Of a stretch of DNA of 64,000 bases, positions 18,977-28,200 are shown piece after piece. The stretch's first letter is position 1; the number at the start of each line of letters is the position of its first letter. The notes under the pieces were generated by a model. It ran no database searches and had not been told where the DNA came from. It worked only from the letters and a program-made list of their open reading frames with translations. Origin of the DNA: Anaerolineaceae bacterium (GTDB lineage: Bacteria; Chloroflexota; Anaerolineae; Anaerolineales; Anaerolineaceae); contig JAJUGU010000010.1 in NCBI GenBank assembly GCA_029265815.1, forward strand, positions 17,853-81,852, read 5' to 3'. The translations under genes were made by a program, and so were the position numbers.

Positions 18977-20263
18977 ATGGGCGATCAAATTTTTCAAACA
19001 CAGCTGGAAAACGGTCTTCAAGTCCTTCTTAAGGAAATCCACACAGCACCCATTATCAGTCACTGGGTGTGGTATCGCGTGGGATCCCGTTACGAGGTTA
19101 CCGGCAAAACCGGTATTTCTCACTGGGTAGAGCACATGCAGTTCAAAGGAACTCCCAAATTTCCTGCTGGAGTCTTAGACCGGGCAATTTCTCGCGATGG
19201 TGGGATGTGGAACGCTTTCACCCATCTGGATTGGACAACTTTTTTTGAAACCATGCCAGCCGATAAGATCGACCTCGCCCTCAATCTAGAAGCAGACCGC
19301 ATGATCAATAGTGTTTATGACATCGAAGAAGTTAATTCAGAACGCACAGTGGTTATCTCAGAACGTGAAGGAAGCGAAAATGATCCGCTTTTCCGCCTGG
19401 ATGAAGCTGTACAGTCAACAATGTTCGCCAGACACCCTTACAGGAATGAAGTCATTGGTAGCATTAATGATCTGCATGCCATCCAGCGTGACGATCTCTA
19501 CGCGCATTATCAGCGATATTACAACCCGGCAAATGCAGTGATCGCCGTCGCCGGCGATTTCGAAACCAATGAGATGCTCGAAAAAATCACATCCCATTAC
19601 GGTTCACTACCAGGTCGGGCTTTGCCAGATTTTGTAATTCCCCCAGAACAACAGCCTGAGAAAGAACGCAGGGTAGATGTTACCGGTCCAGGTGAAACCA
19701 CTTACCTGCAAATTGCCTACCGTGCCCCGGCTGCCGCTAACGATGACTTCTTTCCCTTCACAATCCTCGACAGTCTGATCACCGGGCCGACCAGTTTGAA
19801 TATGTTTGGCGGCGGTGGAATATCCAATAAAACCTCACGCCTCTACCGCAGGCTGGTGGAAAAGGAATTTGCCATTAGTATTAATGGTTCTTTGCAGGCA
19901 ACCGTTGATCCTTTCCTTTACAACATTGTGATCACGGTTCACCCCAAGCACACCCCTGAGGAAGTGTTGGAACAGGTAGATAAAGAAATCGACACTCTGT
20001 TACAGGTTCCGGTATCTCAAACTGAAATTGACCGTGCTGCAAAGCAAGCCCGTGCATTGTTTGCTTACGGCAGCGAAAATATTACCAACCAGGCATTCTG
20101 GCTTGGTTATTCTGAAATGTTCGATCAATACTCCTGGTTCCTCAATTATGTAAAGCGGCTGGAGCAGGTGAATGCCGCTGATCTCCTAAGGATAACGAGG
20201 GAATACTTTCAGCCTGGTTTTCGAGTCGTGGGAATCTATCGCCCGGATGGGGGACAGCGATGA
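18977..20263 (+). CDS. M16 family zinc peptidase, catalytic subunit
   Basis: Pitrilysin-type metallopeptidase that degrades short or unfolded peptides. The inverted zinc motif is intact as HWVEH in GISHWVEHMQFKGT, with the distal Glu expected in NLEADRMINSVYD. The 428 residues are a single M16A plus M16C unit, so it should work as a heterodimer. ATG 18977 follows AGAGGTGTT; the upstream frame from 18923 begins in AT-rich DNA. It overlaps the next M16 gene by 4 bases (ATGA), the usual layout for an active/inactive pair. Confidence 0.9.
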   Translation: MGDQIFQTQLENGLQVLLKEIHTAPIISHWVWYRVGSRYEVTGKTGISHWVEHMQFKGTPKFPAGVLDRAISRDGGMWNAFTHLDWTTFFETMPADKIDLALNLEADRMINSVYDIEEVNSERTVVISEREGSENDPLFRLDEAVQSTMFARHPYRNEVIGSINDLHAIQRDDLYAHYQRYYNPANAVIAVAGDFETNEMLEKITSHYGSLPGRALPDFVIPPEQQPEKERRVDVTGPGETTYLQIAYRAPAAANDDFFPFTILDSLITGPTSLNMFGGGGISNKTSRLYRRLVEKEFAISINGSLQATVDPFLYNIVITVHPKHTPEEVLEQVDKEIDTLLQVPVSQTEIDRAAKQARALFAYGSENITNQAFWLGYSEMFDQYSWFLNYVKRLEQVNAADLLRITREYFQPGFRVVGIYRPDGGQR

Positions 20264-21564
20264 AAAATAATTCTACAACTTCTCACTCCATCCCAGGTCC
20301 TGAAGATATTCATCGTAAAGTGCTTTCTAACGGGATAACGGTGCTGTCCCGCAGCAATTACAGCAGCACTTCGGTTGTGATTTCAGGGTATGTTGCAGCA
20401 GGAAGCCAGCTTGATCCGCTAGACAAACTGGGACTTGCTTATTACACCGCCCTTGGTCTAATGCGCGGGACTAAAAAAGCTGATTTCCAGACAATTTATG
20501 ACCGCCTTGAATCTGCCGGCGCAAGCCTTGGTTTTGGTGCAAGCGTTCATAATACCAGTTTCGGCGGCCGCGCTTTGGCTGAAGATCTCCCCCTACTACT
20601 TTCAACCCTTTCAGACTGCCTGAGAAACCCGGTCTTCCCTAAACCCCAAATGGATCGATTGAAGGCGCAGCTCCTCACCGGGCTGGCGATCCGCGCACAA
20701 GATACAGCAGAAATGGCAGCTCTGGAATTCGATAAGCTGCTCTTCCCAGAACATCCTTATGGTAGACCAGAAGATGGGTATGTTGAAACGATCAACAATA
20801 TCGACCGTAGTGACATTGTAAAATTTCATAAAAACTACTACAGACCAGCAAACATGGTTATCGTGGTGGTTGGAGCGATTGAAGCCCAACAAGTTGTAGA
20901 CCTGGTTGAATCTATGCTTGGGGATTGGAAGCCGCAACCTGCAATCCTTTCACCGGATTTACCCATTATCCAACCTCCCATTAACACTATCGTTCAAAAG
21001 GTAAATATCCCCGGAAAAAGCCAGTCAGATATCGTGCTTGGAACGCTTGGCCCAAAGCGCAATGCACCAGAATACCTCGCAGCTTCACTTGGCAACAGCA
21101 TTCTGGGGCAATTTGGAATGATGGGGAGAATTGGTGATTCTGTACGTGAAAAGGCTGGTCTTGCATATTATGCATCAACAAGTCTTAACGCCTGGATCGA
21201 AAACGGGTCATGGGAAGTATCAGCGGGGGTCAATCCTGAAAATGTGGATCGAGCGATTGACCTGATCAAAAAGGAGCTGCGTAGATTCACATCAGAACTT
21301 GTTACACAGGAAGAGCTGGATGATAACCAGTCCAATTACATCGGTCGTATGCCATTGTCACTCGAGTCGAATAATGGCGTTGCCAATTCCATCTTAAACC
21401 TCGAGCGGTTCAATCTTGGTCTCGATTATTTACAGAGATACCCCGATTTGATCCGTAAAATTACCCGTCAGGATATCCTCGAAGCAGCCCAGAAATATAT
21501 TGATCCTGATCGTCTAATTATCGTTACTGCGGGTTCCAATGGGTCGTTGAAAGACAATCCATGA
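20260..21564 (+). CDS. M16 family peptidase-like protein, non-catalytic partner
   Basis: Second M16 unit (434 residues). At the position of the zinc motif it reads GLAYYTALGLMRGT, so HxxEH is missing and it cannot bind zinc in the normal way. The rest of the fold is kept (GISNK-type glycine loop replaced by MMGRIGDSVREKAGLAYYAS, which carries the usual substrate-binding Arg/Tyr). In two-subunit M16 enzymes the inactive subunit supplies this Arg-Tyr pair to the active one, which fits its coupled position. It overlaps acpS by 4 bases. Confidence 0.88.
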   Translation: MKNNSTTSHSIPGPEDIHRKVLSNGITVLSRSNYSSTSVVISGYVAAGSQLDPLDKLGLAYYTALGLMRGTKKADFQTIYDRLESAGASLGFGASVHNTSFGGRALAEDLPLLLSTLSDCLRNPVFPKPQMDRLKAQLLTGLAIRAQDTAEMAALEFDKLLFPEHPYGRPEDGYVETINNIDRSDIVKFHKNYYRPANMVIVVVGAIEAQQVVDLVESMLGDWKPQPAILSPDLPIIQPPINTIVQKVNIPGKSQSDIVLGTLGPKRNAPEYLAASLGNSILGQFGMMGRIGDSVREKAGLAYYASTSLNAWIENGSWEVSAGVNPENVDRAIDLIKKELRRFTSELVTQEELDDNQSNYIGRMPLSLESNNGVANSILNLERFNLGLDYLQRYPDLIRKITRQDILEAAQKYIDPDRLIIVTAGSNGSLKDNP

Positions 21565-21941
21565 CAACCATAACCACTGGCATAGACCTGGTAGAGATCG
21601 AGCGCTTTCGCAGGTTGAACCCTGCGATCAAAAAAAGATTCCTGAACCGCGTCTTTACCGCACAGGAGTTATCTGACTGCGCTGGGAAAGATCAAAGCCT
21701 TGCTGGCAGGTTTGCCGCAAAAGAAGCAGCTGCCAAAGCACTCGGATGCGGTATCGGTGAAGTAAGATGGCAGGATCTAGAAATTTTAGAAGATGAGCAG
21801 CATAAACCAACGCTCGTTTTACATGGTAAAGCCAGGACAATTTCAACAACACGCGGCTGGTCATCCTGGAGCGTCTCGATTGCTCACACAGGTGAACATG
21901 CTATAGCCTCTGTGACAGTTTTGATCGAGAAAGAAACTTAG
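21561..21941 (+). CDS. acpS: Holo-[acyl-carrier-protein] synthase
   Basis: Transfers 4'-phosphopantetheine from CoA to acyl carrier protein, activating fatty acid synthesis. Motifs TGIDLVEIERF (metal-binding Asp) and RFAAKEAAAKALG (Glu and Lys of the active site) are intact. Length 126 is typical. Its ATG overlaps the stop of the second M16 gene, so its translation is tied to the peptidase operon. Confidence 0.95.
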   Translation: MTTITTGIDLVEIERFRRLNPAIKKRFLNRVFTAQELSDCAGKDQSLAGRFAAKEAAAKALGCGIGEVRWQDLEILEDEQHKPTLVLHGKARTISTTRGWSSWSVSIAHTGEHAIASVTVLIEKET

Positions 21942-21951
21942 GAAGCACACC

Positions 21952-22608
21952 ATGAAACTGCTGGCGGTCAGCGACGTTGAGGTCGGATTCCTGTACAGTC
22001 CGATGATTTGTGACAAATTTCAGGATATTGACCTGCTCTTCTCCTGCGGTGACTTGCCGTATTATTATGTTGAGTACATGCTGACCATGTTGAATATCCC
22101 CTGTTATTACGTACGCGGGAATCATTCGAGCGTAGTAGAATATGGTTATTCTGGAACGCGTAAATCACCACTGGGAGCAGTAGACCTTCATAAACGCTGC
22201 GTTGAAGACGAGACTGGTCTGCTCGTTGCAGGGTTGGAAGGCTGCCTCAGATATAATCCCGGTGCTCATCAATACTCACAGGCCGAATATTGGAACATGG
22301 TATTTTATCTTGTCCCGAGGTTCTTTTTTAATAAGGCTTTTCTCGGCCGATATTTAGATGTTTTCATCTCCCACGCTCCGCCCTGGCACATCCATGATGA
22401 AGATGATCTACCCCACCGTGGGATCAAGGCATTCCGCTGGTTGATCAATGTATTCCAACCCCAATATTTCTTGCACGGTCACATCCACGTTTATCGAATG
22501 GATACCGTCACCCAGACAACAATTGGCAAAACGACCGTTGCGAATGTTTTTGGTTATAAGGTGCTGCCGATCGAGACCCCCTCTGTTCGGTCCTGGCAGA
22601 GAAAATAA
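21952..22608 (+). CDS. Calcineurin-like metallophosphoesterase with a variant first motif
   Basis: Two-metal phosphoesterase fold, 218 residues. Motif II CGDLPYYY, motif III VRGNHSS, ISHAPP and motif V HGHIH are present. The first motif, normally DxH, reads VSDVEVG, so the first-site His is replaced by Glu; GNH is followed by Ser instead of Asp/Glu. Metal binding may still be possible, since Glu can ligate metals. Substrate unknown. AGGAAG precedes the ATG, 10 bases after acpS. The next gene follows within 10 bases. Confidence 0.75.
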   Translation: MKLLAVSDVEVGFLYSPMICDKFQDIDLLFSCGDLPYYYVEYMLTMLNIPCYYVRGNHSSVVEYGYSGTRKSPLGAVDLHKRCVEDETGLLVAGLEGCLRYNPGAHQYSQAEYWNMVFYLVPRFFFNKAFLGRYLDVFISHAPPWHIHDEDDLPHRGIKAFRWLINVFQPQYFLHGHIHVYRMDTVTQTTIGKTTVANVFGYKVLPIETPSVRSWQRK

Positions 22609-22618
22609 ATGGATAGAT

Positions 22619-23542
22619 ATGATCAATCTTGATGATTTTCAGCCCAACATCGTTCAGCAATCACGAATGGATTTTTCGCGCGCATACCGCAGAAGCTTTT
22701 GGCGGTCGATTTTTAGCTGGATCAGAAAAAAGAATAACGAACTGCTTCCCTTTGAGGAAGTTCTTAAACACCTGCCTACGCGTGGACAGAATTATATCGG
22801 CACAAAACAGATTGAAACCGACAAGATCATTGGGTCTGTAAGTCGGTATCTCGACTTCGATAGAGCCTTTCTCCCTCGCCAGACACATACCCGTTCACGG
22901 TGGGAGAGCATTGACCGTGCGTATTTTAAACAAGTCATCTTGCCTCCAATCGAAGTATATAAGCTTGGAGACTACTATTTTGTAAAAGATGGTAATCACC
23001 GCGTTTCCGTTGCTCGCGAACGTGGACAAATGTACATGGATGCATATGTAACCGAGATCCGCTTCTCCGGAAAGATCGATCAGGATACAGATATTGACTC
23101 GCTGGTTCTGGAAGAAGAATATAACCAGTTCATCCATGATACCAGGCTGGATATCCTTCTGCCTGGAGAAGATTTTCACTTTAGTATTCCAGGTCAGTAT
23201 GATAAAGTTCAACAGCATATCAGCGTGCACCGCTGGTTTATGGGAGAAAAACTAAAGCGTCCGGTTACCGATGAAGAAGCCGTGATGGGTTGGTATAAGG
23301 ATCTTTACAAACCGTTGATCGACATCCTCAATAAACATAAAATTCTAGAAAGGTTTCCAGGTCGAACAGGCATGGATCTGTATCTCTGGATCATTGAACA
23401 CCACTGGTTCCTGGCCGAGGAACTGAAACAGAAGGTCAGTCTCGAAGCTGCAGCAACTCATTTTACTGAAAATTTTGCTCGACGTCCTTTTAGACATACA
23501 CGGCAGATAATCAACTGGCTCAAGAAAAAACTACACTGGTAA
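22619..23542 (+). CDS. DUF4032-like protein with ParB-like N-terminal region
   Basis: 308-residue soluble protein. The stretch LPPIEVYKLGDYYFVKDG followed by NHRVSVARERGQ (about residues 104-134) matches the phrase typical of DUF4032 proteins and resembles the ParB/sulfiredoxin nucleotide-binding fold. The C-terminal half is predicted helical and rich in aromatic residues and contains an HxxxWF repeat (VHRWFMGE, EHHWFLAE). There is no strong ribosome-binding site at ATG 22619; coupling to the phosphoesterase is likely. Function unknown; pairing with a phosphoesterase hints at a nucleotide-related substrate, which is only inference. Confidence 0.6.
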   Translation: MINLDDFQPNIVQQSRMDFSRAYRRSFWRSIFSWIRKKNNELLPFEEVLKHLPTRGQNYIGTKQIETDKIIGSVSRYLDFDRAFLPRQTHTRSRWESIDRAYFKQVILPPIEVYKLGDYYFVKDGNHRVSVARERGQMYMDAYVTEIRFSGKIDQDTDIDSLVLEEEYNQFIHDTRLDILLPGEDFHFSIPGQYDKVQQHISVHRWFMGEKLKRPVTDEEAVMGWYKDLYKPLIDILNKHKILERFPGRTGMDLYLWIIEHHWFLAEELKQKVSLEAAATHFTENFARRPFRHTRQIINWLKKKLHW

Positions 23543-23574
23543 AAAAGAATAGCCGCTGGTGATCAGCGGCTATT
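23541..23574. terminator. Shared hairpin between convergent genes
   Basis: AATAGCCGCTG (23548-23558) and CAGCGGCTATT (23564-23574) are perfect complements with a 5-base loop. The A run at 23541-23546 gives a CTTTTTT tail on the minus strand, so it terminates the minus-strand gene best; plus-strand termination would be weaker. Confidence 0.8.
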
Positions 23575-23596
23575 TCATAGGTAATTCAGCAAAATA

Positions 23597-23848
23597 TCAG
23601 CCTAAAATTGACATTTTTTTTATCCCTAGCCAGAAGTGATCCGGCATGATCATATGATCAGTCTGGACATCAATTCCTGCGTTTTTCGGTGGCGGTTCAA
23701 ATTTCATCCCCGGATTCACGAAACATAGATCTGGTTTTTGCCCATACTTTTTCTGATAATATTCCGTGGCCCGGGTGATTTTTTCCATAAAATCCAGTCT
23801 GGGATCATTATCAAACCATAACATTCCAGTATTCATTGCTTTCTCCAT
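23597..23848 (-). CDS. Small conserved-looking protein of unknown function
   Basis: 83 residues from ATG 23848, which lies 9 bases after AAAGGAG; two closer in-frame ATGs are too near the ribosome-binding site. The sequence is soluble with an aromatic core (MLWFDNDPRLDFMEKI, ATEYYQKKYGQKPDLCFVNPGM) and reads like a genuine folded protein, not a shadow frame. It has its own T-run terminator. I recall similar small proteins in Anaerolineae genomes but cannot name a family. Confidence 0.6.
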   Translation of the reverse strand: MEKAMNTGMLWFDNDPRLDFMEKITRATEYYQKKYGQKPDLCFVNPGMKFEPPPKNAGIDVQTDHMIMPDHFWLGIKKMSILG

Positions 23849-24041
23849 AATCATCATCTCCTTTATCAATTGCAAGGAACGGGCCAGAACAATTATTTAT
23901 TGATAATCATATAATAGCACAATTGTTCTATTTTGTCAAATGTTTACTTGTCACAAATTTTGCACCCTTCATATTGGCATTTTTATGGATTTTAAGGTAT
24001 CCTTAATTTCGTCTTCATTTACATAATTTGCGGAGGCTCTG

Positions 24042-24599
24042 ATGATCAAAGAAACAGTAAAAGACGCTGAAAATCGAATGAAAAGCGCCTTACAGTCGCT
24101 CGAAGAGGATCTCGCCGGAATCAGGACTGGACGCGCTACCCCTGCATTGGTCGAAAAACTCCCCGTTGATTATTTTGGCATGCCTACTCCCCTGTTGCAG
24201 CTTGCCAGTATATCGGTTCCAGAAGCACGCGCCTTGCTGATCAGACCTTTTGACCCTTCAACGTTGAAGACAATTGAAAAATCGATCCTGGCATCCGATC
24301 TTGGGCTAACGCCCAACAATGACGGTAAAGCGATCCGCTTGAACCTCCCCCCGCTCACAGAAGAACGCCGCCGCGACCTGGTTAAAGTCGTGCACAACCG
24401 CCTCGAAGAAACGAGGGTTGCCTGCAGAAACATCCGGCGCGATGTGATTAAAGATCTCAGAGACTTTGAAAAGGAAAAAATGATCTCCGCAGATGATTTA
24501 AAAAACGGCGAAGAAGAATTACAGAAATTGACTGATCGGATGATCGAAGAGATCGAGAAGATCGGGCAAAAAAAAGAAACTGAAATAATGGAAGTCTAA
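24042..24599 (+). CDS. frr: Ribosome recycling factor
   Basis: Splits the post-termination ribosome together with EF-G. 185 residues with typical phrases ENRMKSALQSLEEDLAGIRTGRATPALVEKL, NDGKAIRLNLPPLTEERRRDLVK, and a charged helical C-terminus. GCGGAGG lies 6 bases before the ATG. First gene of frr-uppS-cdsA; the usual upstream partner pyrH is instead about 13 kb downstream. Confidence 0.97.
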   Translation: MIKETVKDAENRMKSALQSLEEDLAGIRTGRATPALVEKLPVDYFGMPTPLLQLASISVPEARALLIRPFDPSTLKTIEKSILASDLGLTPNNDGKAIRLNLPPLTEERRRDLVKVVHNRLEETRVACRNIRRDVIKDLRDFEKEKMISADDLKNGEEELQKLTDRMIEEIEKIGQKKETEIMEV

Positions 24600-24617
24600 T
24601 TGTTGCTCCCTCTTGCC

Positions 24618-25340
24618 ATGAGCAATAACTTTTCGAAAATTCCTCAACACATTGCCATTATCATGGACGGAAACGGCCGATGGGCTGAAGCCCGCGGTCT
24701 TCCAAGGTTGGAAGGACACAAAGCTGGAACCGAGAACCTGCGGCAGATCATCCAGGGATGCGTCGATGCGGGTGTCAAATATTTAACCATCTACGCCTTC
24801 TCCACCGAAAACTGGGGGCGCCCCAGAGAAGAAGTTGAGGGGTTGATTTCAATCCTTGAATTGTTCCTTGACCGTGAACTGGATGAATTATGCGCGGAAG
24901 GCGTAAAAATTTGCCATCTCGGCCGGCTCGAAGCTATGCCGCTAAAAGTCCGCCGTAAAGTGGAACATTCCATGGAAATCACCTGCAGTAATTCGCGTTT
25001 GATCCTGAGTGTTGCCTGGAATTATGGTGGACGAGATGAAATTGTCTACGCTATCCAAAAAATGATCAGAGAAAATGTGCAGCCACAGGATGTTACAGAA
25101 GAATTAGTCGGGCAATATTTGTTTACAAAAGACATGCCCGATCCGGATCTGATCATTCGCACTTCCGGAGAGATGCGCATCAGCAACTTTCTGATCTGGC
25201 AGGCGGCTTATGCAGAATGGTATATTACGCCAACTTTTTGGCCAGACTTTAACAAAGAAGAGCTATTCAAGGCAATAGCTTCGTATGGACAACGCGACAG
25301 GAGGTTCGGAAAAATCTCCGGTTTAAATAATGAAGACTGA
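24618..25340 (+). CDS. uppS: Isoprenyl (undecaprenyl) diphosphate synthase
   Basis: cis-prenyltransferase that makes the C55 lipid carrier for cell-wall and glycan precursors. Signature IAIIMDGNGRWAEARGLPRLEGHKAG region (residues 12-37) and RTSGEMRISNFLIWQAAYAEWY region near 190 are intact, including the catalytic Asp of MDGNGRW. ATG 24618 gives 240 residues but lacks a ribosome-binding site. A TTG at 24600, one base after the frr stop, has GGAAG 5 bases upstream and is a real alternative. The end overlaps cdsA by 11 bases. Confidence 0.95.
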   Translation: MSNNFSKIPQHIAIIMDGNGRWAEARGLPRLEGHKAGTENLRQIIQGCVDAGVKYLTIYAFSTENWGRPREEVEGLISILELFLDRELDELCAEGVKICHLGRLEAMPLKVRRKVEHSMEITCSNSRLILSVAWNYGGRDEIVYAIQKMIRENVQPQDVTEELVGQYLFTKDMPDPDLIIRTSGEMRISNFLIWQAAYAEWYITPTFWPDFNKEELFKAIASYGQRDRRFGKISGLNNED

Positions 25341-26154
25341 TATAGGCTTACGCAAGCGCTTGATCGTCATTGACATCATGGTCCCTGTCCTGGCGTTTTT
25401 TACCATCATAGGTGGGTGGCCTTTTACGATATTCATTGCCCTGCTCTTGGGCCTGGCTGCTTTTGAGCTGTGGCGCCTCTTCCACAACGGTGGATACTCA
25501 CCATCACTTCCTGTGATGGTTTTTTTCGTCATGGCCATGATCTTCCTGCGCCATGTTTATCAATTCCAATATGCAGATTTTTGGTTGATGCTTCTCATCT
25601 GCTTATCGATGTTTGTTCATGTACTTCAACAACAGAAAGGGATCAAAACATCAGCTGTAGATTTTGCGATCACCATCGGTGGTACGGTTTATCTGGGATG
25701 GCTTGGTGGTTACGCGATTTCTTTGCGTGCCCTTGAAAATGGGGTGTACTGGATTTTGCTTGTAATCCCTATCATTTCACTGGCTGATACAGGTGCGTAC
25801 CTGATCGGTCGTGTGTTTGGCAGACATAAGATGCTTCCAATGGTCAGCCCAAAAAAGAGCTGGGAAGGATACTTTGGCGGCATCTTGACCGGAATACTTG
25901 GCGGATGGGGGCTGGCATCTTTGTGGCACATCAAAGTCGCTTCAATCCTCCCGATTTATGGAGTGATCTTTGGAGCTGTGATTTCAATTCTGGCTCCGAT
26001 AGGAGATTTTGGTGAGAGCATGATCAAACGACAATTCAACGCCAAAGATTCTGGAAAGTTCTTATTGGAACATGGCGGTTTTCTCGACCGCGTGGATTCT
26101 TCACTTTGGGCTGCCGCCATTGGTTATTACTTAATTTTGGTAATTGCCGGTTAA
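25330..26154 (+). CDS. cdsA: Phosphatidate cytidylyltransferase
   Basis: Integral membrane enzyme making CDP-diacylglycerol from phosphatidic acid and CTP. About seven hydrophobic segments; the family signature is SMIKRQFNAKDSGKFL and EHGGFLDRVDSSLWAA near the C-terminus, preceded by SPKKSWEGYFGG. Length 274 is typical. Translationally coupled to uppS. The dxr gene that often follows is absent; glpX follows instead with its own ribosome-binding site. Confidence 0.95.
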   Translation: MKTDIGLRKRLIVIDIMVPVLAFFTIIGGWPFTIFIALLLGLAAFELWRLFHNGGYSPSLPVMVFFVMAMIFLRHVYQFQYADFWLMLLICLSMFVHVLQQQKGIKTSAVDFAITIGGTVYLGWLGGYAISLRALENGVYWILLVIPIISLADTGAYLIGRVFGRHKMLPMVSPKKSWEGYFGGILTGILGGWGLASLWHIKVASILPIYGVIFGAVISILAPIGDFGESMIKRQFNAKDSGKFLLEHGGFLDRVDSSLWAAAIGYYLILVIAG

Positions 26155-26179
26155 TAAATATTTTTTAATCGGAGGTAAT

Positions 26180-27166
26180 ATGGTTAATACAACTCCCACT
26201 CGAAACCTGGCGCTCGATCTGGTTCGAGTCACTGAAGCTGCCGCGTTGTCTGCCGGCAGATTTATGGGCAGAGGAGACAAGAACGCAGCTGATGCCGCAG
26301 CCGTCAATGGCATGCGGTTGATGCTCAACTCCATTGATATGGATGGAGTAGTGGTAATCGGTGAAGGGGAAAAAGATGAGGCCCCAATGTTGTATAACGG
26401 AGAAAGACTGGGGACTGGTAATGGTCCACTGCTGGACATCGCAGTGGATCCCATTGATGGAACCCGCCCATTGGCTTACGGTTTATGGAATTCAATTTCC
26501 ACCGTCGCGCTTTCTCCTCGCGGCACGATGTTCAACCCTGGACCGTTTGTTTACATGGATAAAATCGCTGTTGGACCTGAAGCAAAAGGTTGCATTGACA
26601 TTGAAGCACCTGTTGCCGATAACTTGAAAAAAATTGCTAAAGCAAAAGGAACCAAGGTTGACATGCTTACCGTTGTCATCCTGGATCGTCCAAGACATGA
26701 AAAATTAATCAATGAGGTCCGAAGCACCGGTGCCCGCATTCGATTGATCCCAGATGGTGATGTCTCAGGTGCATTGATGACAGCCATGGAAGACACATCC
26801 ATCGACGTGCTGATGGGCATAGGCGGAACCCCTGAAGGTGTTCTAGCTGCGTGCGGTTTACGCTGTATGGGAGGCGAGATCGTGGGCAAGCTTTTTGCCC
26901 GTAATCCGCGTGAACTTGAGGTGGCAAAAGAAATGGGTGTGGATTTTAACAAACCCTTATCAATGGATGACCTGATCAAATCGGATAAAGTATTCTTCGC
27001 TGCCACAGGTATTACCACAGGTGATTTATTGGATGGGGTTTCGTATTTCAAAGATGGTGCACGCACAGACAGCCTCGTGATGCGCAGTTTGACAGGAACT
27101 GTTCGGCGAATCATCTCCACTCATAAGATGAGTAAACTGGAAAGAATCAGCGCAATCCCTTATTAA
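26180..27166 (+). CDS. glpX: Fructose-1,6-bisphosphatase class II
   Basis: Mg/Mn-dependent phosphatase of gluconeogenesis; some class II enzymes also cleave sedoheptulose bisphosphate. Motifs: GEGEKDEAPML (metal-binding Glu/Asp), DPIDGTRPLAYG, LIPDGDVSGALM, GIGGTPEGVLAA. Length 328 is typical. ATG 26180 follows a perfect GGAGG; the longer frame from 26144 overlaps cdsA and lacks such a site. The gene ends in a strong bidirectional terminator. Confidence 0.95.
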   Translation: MVNTTPTRNLALDLVRVTEAAALSAGRFMGRGDKNAADAAAVNGMRLMLNSIDMDGVVVIGEGEKDEAPMLYNGERLGTGNGPLLDIAVDPIDGTRPLAYGLWNSISTVALSPRGTMFNPGPFVYMDKIAVGPEAKGCIDIEAPVADNLKKIAKAKGTKVDMLTVVILDRPRHEKLINEVRSTGARIRLIPDGDVSGALMTAMEDTSIDVLMGIGGTPEGVLAACGLRCMGGEIVGKLFARNPRELEVAKEMGVDFNKPLSMDDLIKSDKVFFAATGITTGDLLDGVSYFKDGARTDSLVMRSLTGTVRRIISTHKMSKLERISAIPY

Positions 27167-27172
27167 AAAAAT

Positions 27173-27204
27173 GAGAGGGCATCAGATCTGATGCCCTCTC
27201 TCTT
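27173..27204. terminator. Bidirectional terminator between glpX and the SIMPL gene
   Basis: GAGAGGGCATCAGA and TCTGATGCCCTCTC (27173-27200) form a 28-base perfect palindrome, with a run of seven As on the left and a CT-rich tail on the right. It serves both convergent genes. Confidence 0.9.
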
Positions 27205-27216
27205 ATCACTGATGAG

Positions 27217-27933
27217 TTATTTGATCTCGTATGTCACGTTGGCTTCCACGGTGATCATCAACTGACCGGCAGCCACTGGTACACTGCTTGCATCCATTGC
27301 ACCGCCAACACCCTTGGCAGCATAAACAGGGGTGGTGCCGCTGCTTACCCAGACATTCACTGATTGCAGTTCTCCAAGTTTAACTCCGGCTGATTCAGCA
27401 ATTGCCTTGGCCTGTTCGCGGGCATTTTCGATGGCCATATCACGCGCCTGTGCGATGGCTGCTTCTTTATCTAAGACATCAAAACTGATTCCGTTGATGG
27501 TATTAGCGCCCGAGCGCACAACCGCATCCAACAGTGAGCCGAGACTGTTAAGATCGTGGACGGTAACATACACCGTGTTCTCGACGACAAAGTAACGCCG
27601 CGTAACCTGACCATCCATGCCATAATCGGTCATAGGATAGACATTGAAGTTTGAAGTCTGGATATCTTTCTGCTCAACGCCCAGGGATTTTAAAGCGTCT
27701 GCAATTTCATTCGCCTGAATATTATTCTTGGATAACGCTTCAGAAACCTCATCTGCATCCACTCGCACACCAATATTAATATATGCCACATCAGGCACCA
27801 TGTAGACCTCACCGGTTCCTGAAGCATTCAGGGTGCGAATCTGCGGAACCGTGCTGACTACAGGGCCTGCACAGGCGGTCAGGCCAAGAATGGTGATCAA
27901 TGCTGCGGTAATAATAAGTATTGTTTTTTTCAT
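27217..27933 (-). CDS. SIMPL (DUF541) domain lipoprotein
   Basis: 238 residues from ATG 27933, which follows AAAGGAGAAAAA. Signal peptide with lipobox LTAC at about residue 19-22, then a SIMPL domain (LNASGTGEVYMVPDVAYINIGV, QTSNFNVYPMTDY, VVRSGANTINGISFDV, AREQAKAIAESAGVKLGEL). Family members are exported or periplasmic and linked to oxidative stress and signalling in several bacteria, but the biochemical role is not settled. It is a single-gene unit at the outer edge of the envelope-protein cluster. Confidence 0.85.
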   Translation of the reverse strand: MKKTILIITAALITILGLTACAGPVVSTVPQIRTLNASGTGEVYMVPDVAYINIGVRVDADEVSEALSKNNIQANEIADALKSLGVEQKDIQTSNFNVYPMTDYGMDGQVTRRYFVVENTVYVTVHDLNSLGSLLDAVVRSGANTINGISFDVLDKEAAIAQARDMAIENAREQAKAIAESAGVKLGELQSVNVWVSSGTTPVYAAKGVGGAMDASSVPVAAGQLMITVEANVTYEIK

Positions 27934-28200
27934 TTTTTCTCCTTTTGTTTTTCTTGTGATAAGACGTTGAAGAAAGAAGTTAGTTCCCGATTCGATCAAC
28001 TTGTTTTGGATTAATTATTCTATCTTTCTTTGAAATCTGTATACCATTCCATCCCAAGACTGGTTTAATTTGTTCAAATTTGACATGCAAGTATAAAGAT
28101 TCAAAAACTGTAGTCTCATAATAACTATACTTAGTAAAGCACCCTGAATGTACATTCATTCAGGGTGTTGAAATTAATCTTTAGGCTAAGGTTGAACCAA

